Assembly: GCF_963576675.1 (NCBI RefSeq)
Contig: NC_088918.1
Coordinates: 40,705,501 to 40,769,500 of the forward strand
Source: Euphorbia lathyris
Lineage: Eukaryota; Streptophyta; Magnoliopsida; Malpighiales; Euphorbiaceae
Direction: 5' to 3'
DNA length: 64,000 nucleotides
The notes below the pieces were generated by a model. It searched no databases. It saw only the letters and a program-made list of their open reading frames with translations, and was not told where the DNA came from. Positions 55,512-64,000 of the stretch are shown piece after piece (within the stretch, counting starts at the first letter, position 1; the number at the start of each line of letters is the position of its first letter). A program made the position numbers and the translations under genes.

Positions 55512-56076
55512 ATGGAGAACGAAAGCATTGGGCGGCGGGAGCGTTCGAGATCGGGAGGAGGCGGCCGATCGGTGGCGGCGACCGTGAGACTGGCCTCTCT
55601 AGTTAAGAATAGTGATGTGATTTTGGCTAAATGGATGTGCAACGATCCAGTTAACGATGCCCATCCTGTTATTAATTCTGTGCATTCTCCATGTATTAAT
55701 AAAAATTCTTGGAGAGATATGGTGATGGGAGTGGTAGAGGAGACGACGTCGATGAATGAGGGTCCGGAGGTGGGAGATTTGGATGATATTTTGTCTGATT
55801 CTGATATTGAGGATGAGGAGCAGGAAGATCTGTTGTGCCATGTGATTCGCCTATCCTCTGCTGATAAATGTTCCCTACGTTCAAAATGGAAATTGTCTTT
55901 AATTGTGACAGTTCTTGGTAAAAGAATTGGTTTTAAATACTTTGCACAAATGATTCAGGCTCAGTGGGCTAAAAAAGGAAGAGTCAGTATCACTGATTTG
56001 GAGAATGAATATTATGTGATTAAATTCACAAAGGATGAGGACTATGATGCTTTTATTAATGGGGGCCCCTATATTA
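55512..56076 (+). pseudogene. LINE 3 ORF1, N-terminal part with DUF4283 start
   Basis: ATG 55512 opens a basic, Gly/Arg-rich start, then an acidic linker and the DUF4283 RNA-binding domain ('LRSKWKLSLIVTVLGKRIGF', 'LENEYYVIKFTKDEDYDAF', 'NGGPYI'). It is cut in that domain by the pogo-like element at 56077 and resumes at 60126 with the frame preserved across the TA duplication. This half has no stops. Confidence 0.85.
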
Positions 56077-56751
56077 TAATAAAACCTCGATAAAAGCATA
56101 TCCTTGGGACCGGAAAAAAATATTCATTAAACGAGATTATTTATTTATCGATAAATGAATAAATTATTCATTTATCGATAAATCCATATTTATTATTTTA
56201 TAGGAGATTTTTCATTGTAAAATGCATACAATGTATGTGGTAAGAAATGTAATAGATGTTGAACATCTTTTGAACTATCCTAGCGAGAATGATGCAGTTA
56301 TGGAATTGCCTACAGACGAAGAAATTATCCAGTCAATAATAAACAATGATAATGGAAATGATCCAGAGCCAGATGATAGTTGCGTTGTCGCAAATGTATC
56401 ATCAAAAGAGGTCTTTCAAGCAATGGTCATCTTAAACAACTACTTGCTAGGGCTGAGCGCGGATCCTGGAGATATTGGACCGGACCGAAGATCCGAGGAA
56501 AAAACTCCGGAATTGGACCGGACCGTTGACTTTTTTGGAGAACCGAACTGGATTGGACAGTTGACTTTTTGTCAAAGAACTGGACCAAAATTTATCCAGG
56601 ACCGGACCGATAACCGGATTGGATTGGATTGGATTGGACCGAACTGAAATAACCGAAAGTTTAGCAATAATAAATTTATATTTCATACATTAACTTTATA
56701 TAAAGAGAAATATTATATAATATATAATTATATATTTTGTAAGGTTTGGTA

Positions 56752-57260
56752 AACTTTTTTTTTTTTGTAGATAAAGGAAAGAAAACCAACAAAAAAACCA
56801 GAAAAAATTAACTCGGGATTAGCCTGGGAAAGCTAATCCCAACTTGATCAGCAGACAGCAAAGAGTAGAGGAAGTCCGGAGGCGATGAGAAGGTAGAGAC
56901 ACCAAGCATCCTCTCCTGGCCCTCAGCAGTAAGGCGGTCCGCAATCCTGTTCTGCTCTCTGAAGATATGCCCAAAATTGGTGGTATCGAAGGAGGAGCAT
57001 AACCAAAGGGTCTTACTTTCAGAAATAGCTTTAATAGCTTCGAGGTTGTCAGATTCCACCCACAACCTTTTTAAGCCCAGGTTCTTACCGAGCCTAATCC
57101 CAGAGAAAATTCCCCAGAGCTCAGCAGTGAAGGAAGAACCTACTCCTAGGTTCTGAGCAAAGCCAGACACCCAAGCACCTCCAGCGTCTCTCAAGACTCC
57201 ACTAGCCGCGATCCTACCATCCGAAAGACAAGAGCCATCAGTATTTAACTTCACAGTCAA
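56752..57260 (-). pseudogene. 5'-truncated LINE tail: RNase H and poly(A)
   Basis: 150-codon minus-strand frame with 'VKLNTDGSCLSDGRIAASG', 'FTAELWGIFSGIRLG', 'VESDNLEAI' and 'HIFREQNRIADRLT', the RVT_3 type RNase H that ends many plant LINE ORF2s (Asp, Glu, Asp and a final Asp visible). After its stop comes a short 3' UTR and an A-rich tail (T-run on the plus strand at 56757..56767). The frame is intact, so insertion was recent, but everything upstream of RNase H is missing, typical of incomplete target-primed reverse transcription. Confidence 0.8.
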
Positions 57261-57556
57261 TAATATAAATTTATAATTTATTAAGTGAATTACTATACCC
57301 AGCCATGAATTCCCACCCCTAGCCCCGTGAAAAGACCGAAATACCCTTTAGACAATTTTAGAATTTTCAAATCCTCTTAAACAACCTAAACTCTCTTTAA
57401 TCTAATCCGGACTAATTTATCAACGAAAACATGGATCCGGACTAATTTATCAACGAAAAGGACCTATGATACGTATTCCCGTTTGATTTTGATGTTTTTG
57501 GGACGTTTTTTGCATCGGATTTTTCTATTATTCGAAATCAGAATCGGGACATGGGG

Positions 57557-57720
57557 GCGTGTGGAGATCACGCCGTCACCTCTGGTGCGGCGTATGAACA
57601 TCACGCCTCACCATAGGTGGCGACGTGATGTTCATACGCCATCACATGTGGTGCGGCGTGATGTTCATACGCCCCCACCATGGTGACGACGTGATGGCCA
57701 TACGCCCGTGTGGCGTATGG
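57557..57720. repeat. palindromic array, left, of the small PMD-family element
   Basis: Alternating 'GGCGTATGAACATCACGCC' and 'TCACCATAGGTGGCGA'-type units, equivalent to 21060..21286. Confidence 0.8.
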
Positions 57721-58036
57721 GCAATTATTTATTTACTTTTTTTAATTTAGTTAAATTTAATTAAATTTTTGTAAATTTTAGTTCGTTTAATTTAGTTTAA
57801 CTAAATTTTTATGTTGTAAATTTTAGTTAAGTTTAGTTGTTGTAAATTTTATTTTGTTTAATTTAGTTTAACTAAATCTTTATTTTTTTAATTTTAGTTA
57901 AATTTTTATTTTGTTAATTCATGTATTTACGGGTTTAATTCAATAGCGGACTAATTTTTTTACGGGTTTAATTCAACAGTGGACTAATTTTTTTTACGTA
58001 ACAGGTATTTACGGGTTTAATTCAATAGCGGACTAA

Positions 58037-58269
58037 TTTTTTTTGCCCTCCCGACATGCGGGCGTGTGGCTATCACGCCCCACCATGAGGTCGGGCGTGT
58101 GGCTATCACGCCTCACCGTGTGGTCGGGCGTGATAGTCCCACGCCTCACCATGTGGTCGGACATGATAGCTACACGCCCGACCACAAGGTGAGGCGTGGG
58201 GCTATCATGCCCGACCACACGGTGAGGCGTGATAGCCACACGCCCGCATGTCGGGAGAGCAAAAAAATA
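58037..58269. repeat. palindromic array, right, of the small PMD-family element
   Basis: Opens 'GCCCTCCCGACATGCGGGCG' and closes with its near-exact inverted copy. Inside are 'GGCGTGATAG..CACGCC' and 'CCGTGTGGTC' units. Equivalent to 24459..24690. Confidence 0.85.
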
Positions 58270-58539
58270 GCATTTTCCCACCCTTAACCCATGAAAGGGC
58301 ATTTTCGTCCTTTCACGGGGCTAGGGGTATAACAACACCCTTTATTAATAAGGTATAACATTATTATATAGTCATAAAAATTATCCCGATTAATTTCCGT
58401 TTATAAAATGAAATAAAAAATATTTACCTAAAATGTAGACATGGAGAATCGAACACCTAACCAAATGGAACATTGTTAATTGCCTTAACTATCTAAACCA
58501 ATTCTACTTCTTGTTAACTAATTCTACTTCTTGATGGCT

Positions 58540-59220
58540 AAGTACACTGAATTTTATAGTGAGAACGATGCTAATGAGTTGATGGCACAAGTCACAAAGA
58601 TTATTATTGCATTGTTAGATGAGTATATAGTGCAAATGTGCAAGAAAATGTAAATCTTGGAGCACATTCTTCTAGTTTGGATGAAGCGGATGATGACATT
58701 GATGATGAGATTGATGATTATTTTTTTAATATTGATAAAGATATGTCAATTGAGGGAGAATGGAAAGATATGTCAATGAGGCACCTGAAAAATATGTAAT
58801 TGAGTTTGACCTTCTATTGTGGTGGAAGGTTAATGTTATGCGATATCCTGCTTTATCCAAAGTTGTAAAAGATGTTTTTGCAATTCAATGCTCAACTGTG
58901 GCTTCTGAATCTACGTTTAGCACAAGTGGTAGAACTTTGGATCAATTTAGGAGTTCTTTAACTCCTGCTGCAGCTGCGGTTTTGATTTGTTGTCAAGATT
59001 GGTTAAAAACTTCAACTCAAGCTTTCAAGCATGAAGAAGAAGTTGAAGATCTTGAAGCTATTGAAGAATGTAATATTTACTTAGCAATTATATTTCATAG
59101 TTTTATTTTAATTAAATGTTTATGAATACTAACTATATAAATGTTATTTAATTTGTAGATATTAGTTCTGATTCTGAAATTGCATCATCTCTTTTATCCA
59201 TATTTCAATTGGGTATCTAA
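58540..59220 (+). pseudogene. hAT transposase C-terminal dimerisation domain
   Basis: The frame at 58760..59125 reads 'FDLLLWWKVNVMRYPALSKV', 'FAIQCSTVASESTFSTSGR' and 'SSLTPAAAAVLICCQDWL', the conserved hAT dimerisation region of plant Ac/RICESLEEPER-like transposases. Just upstream, in other frames, is the acidic linker ('DEADDDIDDEID'). The BED finger and most of the catalytic core are absent. Confidence 0.85.
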
Positions 59221-60125
59221 GGTTTTTTTAACCGAATCAAATGCACTTTGGTAAGCATATTTTTTTCCTTTTACTTTTTGCTAGTGTGTTGATTAATTTT
59301 ATTGAAGTGAAAACTAATTAATTTAATATTTGTTGATTCACTAATTAAAAGTTGTTTGTTTTTATGGATTTGTTATTTTGTAACTTTGATTTTATGGGTT
59401 TTTTTAGCCTTGTTGTCTACTGTAACTTTTAATGAATGTTGTTTATTTCCTAAAAAAATATCATTTATTTCAAGTTATGTAAGATAATAAAATTTTATAT
59501 TTTATTATCTTGTAAATTAAATTTTTAATTTATTTGTTAGGACTTAAACTATTAGATATTTATTCGAATCACCGAAAAATTATATTGGATTGGACCGGAA
59601 CCGAATCTCTGAATCCCCGAACTGGACTGGACTGAAATTTTGGGGCAATTCAATTCTGGAGATTTATTCTTTCAATCCAATCCTGGAGATTTCCTTTTAT
59701 TAATCTCCGAATTTCGATCCAATACTAGAGATTCATGAATCCCCGACTTGGACCGAACTGTGCCCAGCCCTAACTTGCTACAAAATGAGCAAAATATACC
59801 AGAAGTTGTATTTGCACTACAAAAAGTTAACGATGGTGTTCATTTTGGTTTAGGTGGAAAGAAAAAACAATCAACTACAGATGCATTTTTTTTAGAAGAA
59901 ATGACTTCTAGTTGATTGATTGAAAGGTTTTGGTCTATATATATAATTCAATAATTATTAATTTATATTTCCATTGGGCCCTTAAAGATTTAAATATTTT
60001 TATTACTTAATGCATTTAGCAAGGTTATTACTTTAGTCCATTGGCCCAAGTCGGGACCGAAAGAATTTATTATATAAACGAGGTTATTACTTTATCGAAC
60101 ATTCATTTATCGAGGTTTAACTGTA

Positions 60126-60915
60126 TTTCAAATCACGTTTTGGCTTTAAGACCATGGGTTCCTAACTTTAATCCAAGAGATTGTTCTGTAAATAGAATCC
60201 TAACTTGGGTGAGGTTTTCGGGACTTCCGATTGAATATTATAATGAAATTTTCTTGAAGAACATTGGTGGCCTTGTGGGTAAAGTTCACCATGTGGATAA
60301 GACAACTATTGGGGCAGAAAGGGGGAAGTTTGCTAGAGTTTGTATTGATATTGACCTATCTAAACCTCTATTGTCGAAATTTTGCTTACAGCATACCATT
60401 ACTATATTGAGTATGAGGGAATCCATAATATATGCTATGAGTGTGGTATGTTTGGGCATACTTATGATGGTTGTTCTAATAAGAAAAAGGTGTTCGAGGG
60501 ATCGCAGGAACCTGATGAGGTTAGGAGTGATGGTATCCAGATGGATGGTACTAATTTTGGTCCTTGGATGGTTGCTAGGAGATCTGGGAGGCGGAGGACG
60601 CGTGCCTCTGTGACCCAAAATATTCCACCTAACATCAATAAAGAACAGATTCCGATTCAAACTGGTAATAGTAGAAAGGATTCTTCTGGCCTGAAGGCAA
60701 AAGAGACTTCCGTCAGGCCTATGGAATTCAGTTCAGGATCGAGACTTGGGGTTCTCCCTGTAGATAAAGGAAATGAATGCTTGGTTGATGATCCTGATCC
60801 ACCTCTTGAGCAGTTAATTTTGGGTATGCCAGACTTGGAACCTGTAGAACCTTTGGTGAAAAATGTGGATGCAGTAAACCCCCTCTTTGAGTCTAAAGAA
60901 GAGGTCCAGGGATGA
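60126..60915 (+). pseudogene. LINE 3 ORF1, DUF4283 end and zinc knuckle
   Basis: Continues the domain cut at 56076: 'SNHVLALRPWVPNFNP', 'TWVRFSGLPIEYYNE' and 'ARVCIDIDLSKPLLSKF'. A frameshift near 60390 moves to the frame with a C-x2-C-x4-H-x4-C knuckle (CYECGMFGHTYDGC) and a long polar tail to the stop at 60915. Confidence 0.85.
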
Positions 60916-61179
60916 CCTCGGATTCAAATTCTACAGGAGACTGTAAGGAATAAGGATGGTGTTATCCCTAAAGTCATTAATGAGTCTAGGAATGTTAAGG
61001 CCATGGGAATTAACAAGATGAGTATGAAAAAACTCAAAGGTAGTCATAAGAATAACCAAAATTCTTTTGGAATCTTAGAGAAACGGGGGTCAACATGGAC
61101 CTCTTCTAGGCTCATAGGAGCCCCTAATAAATATCTGGCCTAATGGGGCGGGTTTGTGGTTTGGTTGTCCTCCTATTTG

Positions 61180-64000
61180 ATGAATTTATTTATGTGGAAT
61201 GTTAGAGGAGCGGCAAGCAAGGCTACCCGTCTCCATGTGAAGGATTTAATTAAACAGTTCAACCCTTGTTGCTTTGCTTTACTGGAGACTAAGATCAGTT
61301 GAGCTAAAGCAGATGATGTGGTTAAGAAATTTAGAAGTTGGAAGTGTGTTCGGTCTGAGGCTATTGGCCGTGCTGGTGGGATGTGGCTTTTCTGGAAGCC
61401 TGATCTAATTATTTATGATATCGTGAAGATGGATAAGCAATTTATTCACGGTAAATTCATATGTCCTAGTAAAGACCCTTTCTTTATCACCATTGTGTAT
61501 GCTGATCCTATCCTCGCCAATCATAAACATCTTTGGGAGGTTTTATATAGTATTAGTGCTAGTATGGCGGATGCTTGGTTTGTTACTGGTGATTTTAATG
61601 ATATCGCTCTTATGAGCGATCAAAGAGGTTGAGGGAATCATTATATTAATCGGTGTCTGAACCATAAATAGAATATGGATTTGTGTGGATTGTCGGACCT
61701 TGGTGCAGCAGGTCATAAGTTTACGTCGAAATGTAATAGCACGTTTGTTCACCTGGACAAAGTTTATGCTAATATCACGGCTCGTAGTCGGTTTTCGGAG
61801 GCAGCTATGCTGAATCTTCCCTTCCGTCATTCTGATCATTGTCCTATTTTATTCAGACTGGTTAGAGCTACTCATCCTAAAGGGGTGAGACCTTTTCGGT
61901 ATTTGGTGGCATGGGAGTCTCACCCTAAGTTCAAAAAATTTGTTCAGGACAATTGGAAGCCTCGTTCTAATGTGTTACAAGCGGCGGATGGTTTTAGAAG
62001 TAACGTGGTGGGCTGGAATAAGAACGTTTTTTCCACATTATCAGAAGGAAGCATAAAATTCTGAGTAGGATTGCCGGGATTCATCGCGCCTTGGAGATCA
62101 GGTATGACCATAGTTTGAATTGTCTACTCAGGTCTCTTCAGAATGAGTTGGAAGCTGTGTTGCGGCAGGAAGAGTTGCTTTGGTTTCAAAAATAAAGGAT
62201 AGCTTGGATTAAGGACGGAGATCGAAATACTAGGTATTTCCATCTCTCTACGGTTATCAGAAGGCAAAGAAATCAGATTGAAGCTATCAAAAATCCTAAT
62301 GGAGAGTGGGTTTATGAGGATGAGGAGATTCGTGATTTGGCCCTGAATTTCTATAAAGAGTTATTTCAGGACGATCAAGTGGATTTGGATAGAGCTCAGA
62401 CTACCGCTACTTTTCTTATGGTTTGTGAAGAGAAAATTCTTGAAGCCTTTCACCCGATTGATTATAAAGAGATTAGCCAGGCTATATTTAGTATCGGAGC
62501 TACCAAAGCTCCATGTATTGATGGGCTCCCGGCTGGTTTTTATCATAAATATTGGGGAACGGTTAAGGATGGGATCTGCAGTTTTGTCGAGGGGGTTTTT
62601 AGAGGTTCTGAGGATATTAGACTGGTTAATAAAACTCTACTAGTTCTGATTCCTAAGGTGGAGAAGCCTTCTTCTTTCTTACAAATGAGGCCGATTAGCC
62701 TGTGCAATGTTCTCTATAAGGCTGTTACCAAAATTGTGGCTAATAGACTCCGTTGTATTCTCCTTGATATTATCAGCTAGAATCAAGGTAGTTTTGTGCA
62801 TGGTAGACAGATGATGGACAATGTCGTTATTGCACAGGAAATGGTTCATTCGATGAAAGTTAAAATGGGTAAGCGCGGTATTGTGGCTTTAAAACTTGAT
62901 TTAGAGAAAGCTTATGATCGGCTTAACTAGAGTTTTCTTCTTGAGAGTCTGAAGAGAGCTGGGATCCCGGAGAATTGGAGGAGGTTAATTGAGGTTTGTA
63001 TTACTTCTCTAGTGCTTCAAGTTATGATAAATGGGGATATGTCCGAGGAATTTACTCCTACCCGGGGTATTCATCAGGGTGACCCTATGAGCCCTTTCTT
63101 GTTGGTTATTGCTATGGAGAGGTTGACTCACCTTATACAGGAGGCTGAGGTAACTGGGAGTTTTCATCCTGTTTCCATTAACAAGTTTTGCCCCCCAGTG
63201 ACGCATTTATTTTTTGCGGATGATGTGATGATGTTTGTCAAGGGAAGTGAGGAGCAAATTGGGGTGATTATGGATATCCTCAATTGCTTTTGCTCTGCCT
63301 TTGGACAAAAACTTAATATCCAAAAATCACAGATGTTGTGTTCTAATAATATGGATCAGGGTGTCTGTAAATGGCCGAGTGAGTTGTTGGGCATTCCTCT
63401 TACCAAATCTTTGGGCAACTACCTGGGGATTCCTCTCCATAGTGATAGAGTACCTAAGGCGTCTTTCAAGGATGTTTTTGACAAAATTAATTGTAAGAGT
63501 GCTAATTGGAAGGCAAAATCACTTTCTATTGCGGGCGTCTTACTTTGATTCAGTCAGTGAACTGTGCGGTGCCCAATCATATTATGGAAGCTTGTCGTCT
63601 TCCTGAACCAGTTCTCAACGGTTTAGATAAAATCAATCGGCGCTTCCTGTGGGGGGACTCGATGGAGGGAAGGAAAATTCATCTTGTTCCTTGGAAGGAG
63701 GTTTGCCAACCTAAAGGTATGGGTGGCCTTGAGATTAGATAGGCTAGGGATAATAATAAAGTGTTGTTAATGAAACTCCTTTGGAGGATGTGGCAATCTC
63801 CGTCTACTCTGTGGGTTCGGCTCATGTGCGAGACATATAGGAATGATAAGATTTTTGGGGGGCAAAAAGAAAAAGTCCAGGTCTGTTCCTTTTTATGGAA
63901 AGGGGTTAATGCGGTTTTTTTTTTCTGAATTTCGTACTAGTATTGGTTGGTTGGTTGGCAATCGTAGATCGATTAGTTTTTGGAATGATGTCTGGCTTGG
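61180..64000 (+). pseudogene. LINE 3 ORF2: endonuclease, RT, start of zf-RVT (runs off window)
   Basis: Starts 'MNLFMWNVRGAASKATRL'. Endonuclease motifs: LLETKIS, GDFND (61590s), HSDHCPILF (61830s). RT: 'KAPCIDGLPAGFYHKYW' (62510s), 'RPISLCNVLYKAVTKI', 'LKLDLEKAYDRL' (62890s), 'IHQGDPMSPFLLV' (63070s), catalytic 'LFFADDVMMFV' (63210s). The end of the window shows 'RRSISFWNDVWLG', the start of the zf-RVT region. In-frame stops (for example near 61300, 61630, 62190, 62780 and 62930) and a frameshift make it inactive. A C-terminal RNase H may follow outside the window. Confidence 0.9.

Larger units (their letters stand above)
57285..58340. mobile_element. 1056-bp non-autonomous relative of the PMD element
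   Basis: Same termini as 20794..24781 ('ACCCAGCC', 'CACCCCTAGCCCCGTGAAAAG' in part at left; reversed right end 'GGGTGTTGTTATACCCCTAG'). 8-bp TSD TTTATTAA (57277..57284 and 58341..58348). Two GC-rich palindromic arrays lie at equivalent places, with AT-rich spacer between and no PMD exons. This is a second independent insertion of the family. Confidence 0.85.
56449..59771 (+). mobile_element. hAT element, about 3.3 kb, 8-bp TSD
   Basis: Ends AGGGCTGAGC and, reversed, AGGGCTGGGC. Flanks TACTTGCT (56441..56448) and AACTTGCT (59772..59779) differ at one base. Subterminal 'TTGGACCGGACCG' and 'CTGGAGAT' repeats occur on both sides. It holds the end of a hAT transposase and two later insertions: a LINE tail (about 56752..57260) and the TIR element at 57285..58340. 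Confidence 0.8.
56200..59915 (+). pseudogene. pogo-type transposase C-terminus, split by hAT
   Basis: The first part reads 'VVRNVIDVEHLLNYPSEND', 'PTDEEIIQSIIN' and 'VFQAMVILNNYLL'. The second (59780..59915) reads 'NEQNIPEVVFALQKV' and 'GLGGKKKQSTTDAFF', ending at TGA. These are C-terminal blocks of plant pogo/Tigger-like (DDE_1) proteins. The DNA-binding and catalytic parts are missing. The frame runs on when the hAT insert and one TSD copy are left out. Confidence 0.65.
56077..60123 (+). mobile_element. pogo-like (Lemi1-type) Tc1/mariner element, TSD TA
   Basis: Left end TAATAAAACCTCGATAAA and reversed right end CAGTTAAACCTCGATAAA are inverted repeats of the Lemi1/pogo style. TA lies at 56075..56076 and 60124..60125. 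It keeps only the end of a pogo-type transposase gene, and a hAT element is inserted in that gene (56449..59771). Its own length is about 0.7 kb, so it is an internally deleted, non-autonomous copy. Confidence 0.8.

Overview
This is nuclear DNA of a flowering plant, almost certainly a eudicot. The evidence is a single-exon CIPK-type protein kinase gene, GT-AG introns, very AT-rich intergenic DNA, and plant-specific transposable-element families: Tat-lineage Ty3/gypsy with dual RNase H and an antisense gene, Tork/Tnt1-like Ty1/copia, L1-type LINEs with DUF4283 ORF1, CACTA, Lemi1-type pogo, hAT and MULE-like elements. I cannot name the species. The only clear host gene is the CIPK kinase (minus strand, 18826..20130). 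Nearly everything else is layered transposon sequence.

Layout. 1-8.3 kb: a copia remnant with an internal deletion, two oppositely oriented copies of a small TIR element, a 357-bp MITE and a minus-strand copia remnant. 8.3-16.7 kb: LINE 1, split by a 6-kb composite copia block (8625..14679) with inverted terminal repeats and target-site duplication (TSD) TTATG; that block is itself split by a 2-kb solo LTR (TSD GGTTC). 16.7-17.8 kb: LTR fragments. 18.8-20.4 kb: CIPK and its promoter. 20.8-24.8 kb: a complete TIR element (8-bp TSD) carrying an apparently intact six-exon plant mobile domain (PMD) gene and GC-rich palindromic arrays. It is followed directly by a MULE-type MITE inserted into its TSD.

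26-43 kb: LINE 2, split by a 14.3-kb CACTA element (3-bp TSD) that holds a broken ubiquitin-conjugating enzyme (E2) gene and tandem repeats. A young 9.85-kb Tat gypsy element (LTRs about 99% alike, TSD ACTCA) sits inside the CACTA element. It has a gag-pol frame interrupted by one stop and a four-exon antisense gene. 43-44.4 kb: a 1.2-kb long-TIR element with a possible captured fragment. 46-53 kb: a solo LTR (TSD GTTGT) split by a Tork copia (TSD AAAAC). 53-54.4 kb: a 631-bp tandem duplication.

55.3-64 kb: LINE 3 (runs off the window), split in ORF1 by a pogo-like element (TA TSD), which is split by a hAT element (8-bp TSD, one mismatch). The hAT element contains a 5'-truncated LINE tail and a 1056-bp relative of the PMD element. 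At several nested junctions the host reading frame continues once the insert and one TSD copy are discounted, which supports the boundaries independently. The best candidate for something poorly described is the PMD-carrying TIR family (20794..24781 and 57285..58340). All calls come from reading the sequence; no database search was possible.
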